From Kiloniella spongiae (GTDB taxonomy: Bacteria > Pseudomonadota > Alphaproteobacteria > Kiloniellales > Kiloniellaceae), in the NCBI RefSeq assembly GCF_001026905.1, contig NZ_LAQL01000019.1, positions 1 through 64,000 of the forward strand: 64,000 nt of DNA, in the 5' to 3' direction. Below are positions 63,887 through 64,000 of the stretch, one piece after another (positions within the stretch are counted from its first letter, which is position 1; every line of letters starts with the position of its first letter). Both the position numbers and the translations under genes were made by a program. The notes under the pieces are model-generated. The model was not told the origin of the DNA, ran no database searches, and saw only the letters and a list, made by a program, of their open reading frames with translations.

Positions 63887-64000
63887 ATGCGAACAAACAA
63901 GTGGATCATCAGCGGTTTAGCAGTTATTGCCCTCCTATCGCTCTCATTATTTTTTGTATTTCCTCAAGAAGAACCCGCCCCCGATCAGCGTCAATTTATC
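63887..64000 (+). CDS. Membrane-anchored protein, partial (cut by window end)
   Basis: An ATG opens a frame of 38 codons to the window end: a basic start (MRTNKW), one membrane helix (IISGLAVIALLSLSLFFVF) and then a polar Pro/Glu stretch (PQEEPAPDQRQFI). The rest is outside. It is divergent from the ankyrin-protein gene. The AGGA upstream is rather far from the ATG. Family cannot be told from this part. Confidence 0.6.
   Translation, partial: MRTNKWIISGLAVIALLSLSLFFVFPQEEPAPDQRQFI

Overview
The window looks like chromosomal DNA from a free-living, motile alphaproteobacterium of the Rhodospirillales/Kiloniellales type (inference from gene content; no rRNA marker is present). Pointers are a GcrA cell-cycle regulator, two-subunit glycyl-tRNA synthetase next to pyruvate phosphate dikinase, a DUF2336 protein, glutathione-dependent formaldehyde dehydrogenase, two chemoreceptors and LPS-core glycosyltransferases. 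I see no rRNA, tRNA, CRISPR array, phage or intact insertion sequence.

Layout. 0.2-4.1 kb: an HCCA-isomerase-like thioredoxin-fold protein, a YiiM-like MOSC protein and a dihydroorotase translationally coupled to a GT4 glycosyltransferase. 4.6-7.5 kb: two GT9 heptosyltransferase-like proteins and a GT2 enzyme, probably LPS core assembly. 7.7-13.3 kb: YgfZ, a GNAT acetyltransferase, an SMR efflux pump, an orphan CARF-PD-(D/E)XK nuclease (Card1/VC1899-like) overlapping a MeaB-type GTPase gene, a methyltransferase and a VOC protein. 13.5-19 kb: an envelope module (outer-membrane barrel, LolA-like lipoprotein-sorting protein, MMPL/RND exporter) divergent from a TetR regulator with two palindromic operators. 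19-20.8 kb: a decaying segment with an aldehyde dehydrogenase lacking its N-terminal third, fused to the tail of another gene. 20.8-24.1 kb: an iron/siderophore ABC importer (binding protein, permease, ATPase) with a terminator-like hairpin after the first gene. 24.3-30.1 kb: a sulfide/persulfide module (SulP transporter, phosphatase-like/sulfide:quinone oxidoreductase fusion, persulfide-dioxygenase-like enzyme, DUF2892 membrane protein, two-cysteine Crp/Fnr regulator).

31.6-40 kb is a core block on the minus strand: ppdK, glyS, glyQ, a zinc-ribbon membrane protein, an S49 peptidase, TrmN6-like and DUF2007. The polyprenyl diphosphate synthase gene ispB (42.4 kb) lies beyond an inserted-looking LysR/GST pair. 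43.8-53.5 kb holds transporters, a Cache chemoreceptor, DUF2336, a periplasmic binding protein, RsmJ, DUF302 and Apt. 53.5-54 kb is a MOSC pseudogene. 54.3-56.5 kb is a chemoreceptor/STAS pair. 56.7-60.3 kb holds an amidase and formaldehyde dehydrogenase divergent from a LysR regulator. 60.3-63.7 kb holds two unknown envelope proteins, GcrA with tandem GANTC sites upstream, and an ankyrin/peptidoglycan-binding protein. A partial membrane-anchored gene runs off the right end.

The most notable items are the CRISPR-less CARF nuclease coupled to a MeaB GTPase, the two-cysteine regulator beside the sulfide module, the chemoreceptor-STAS pair, and two gene-decay scars.
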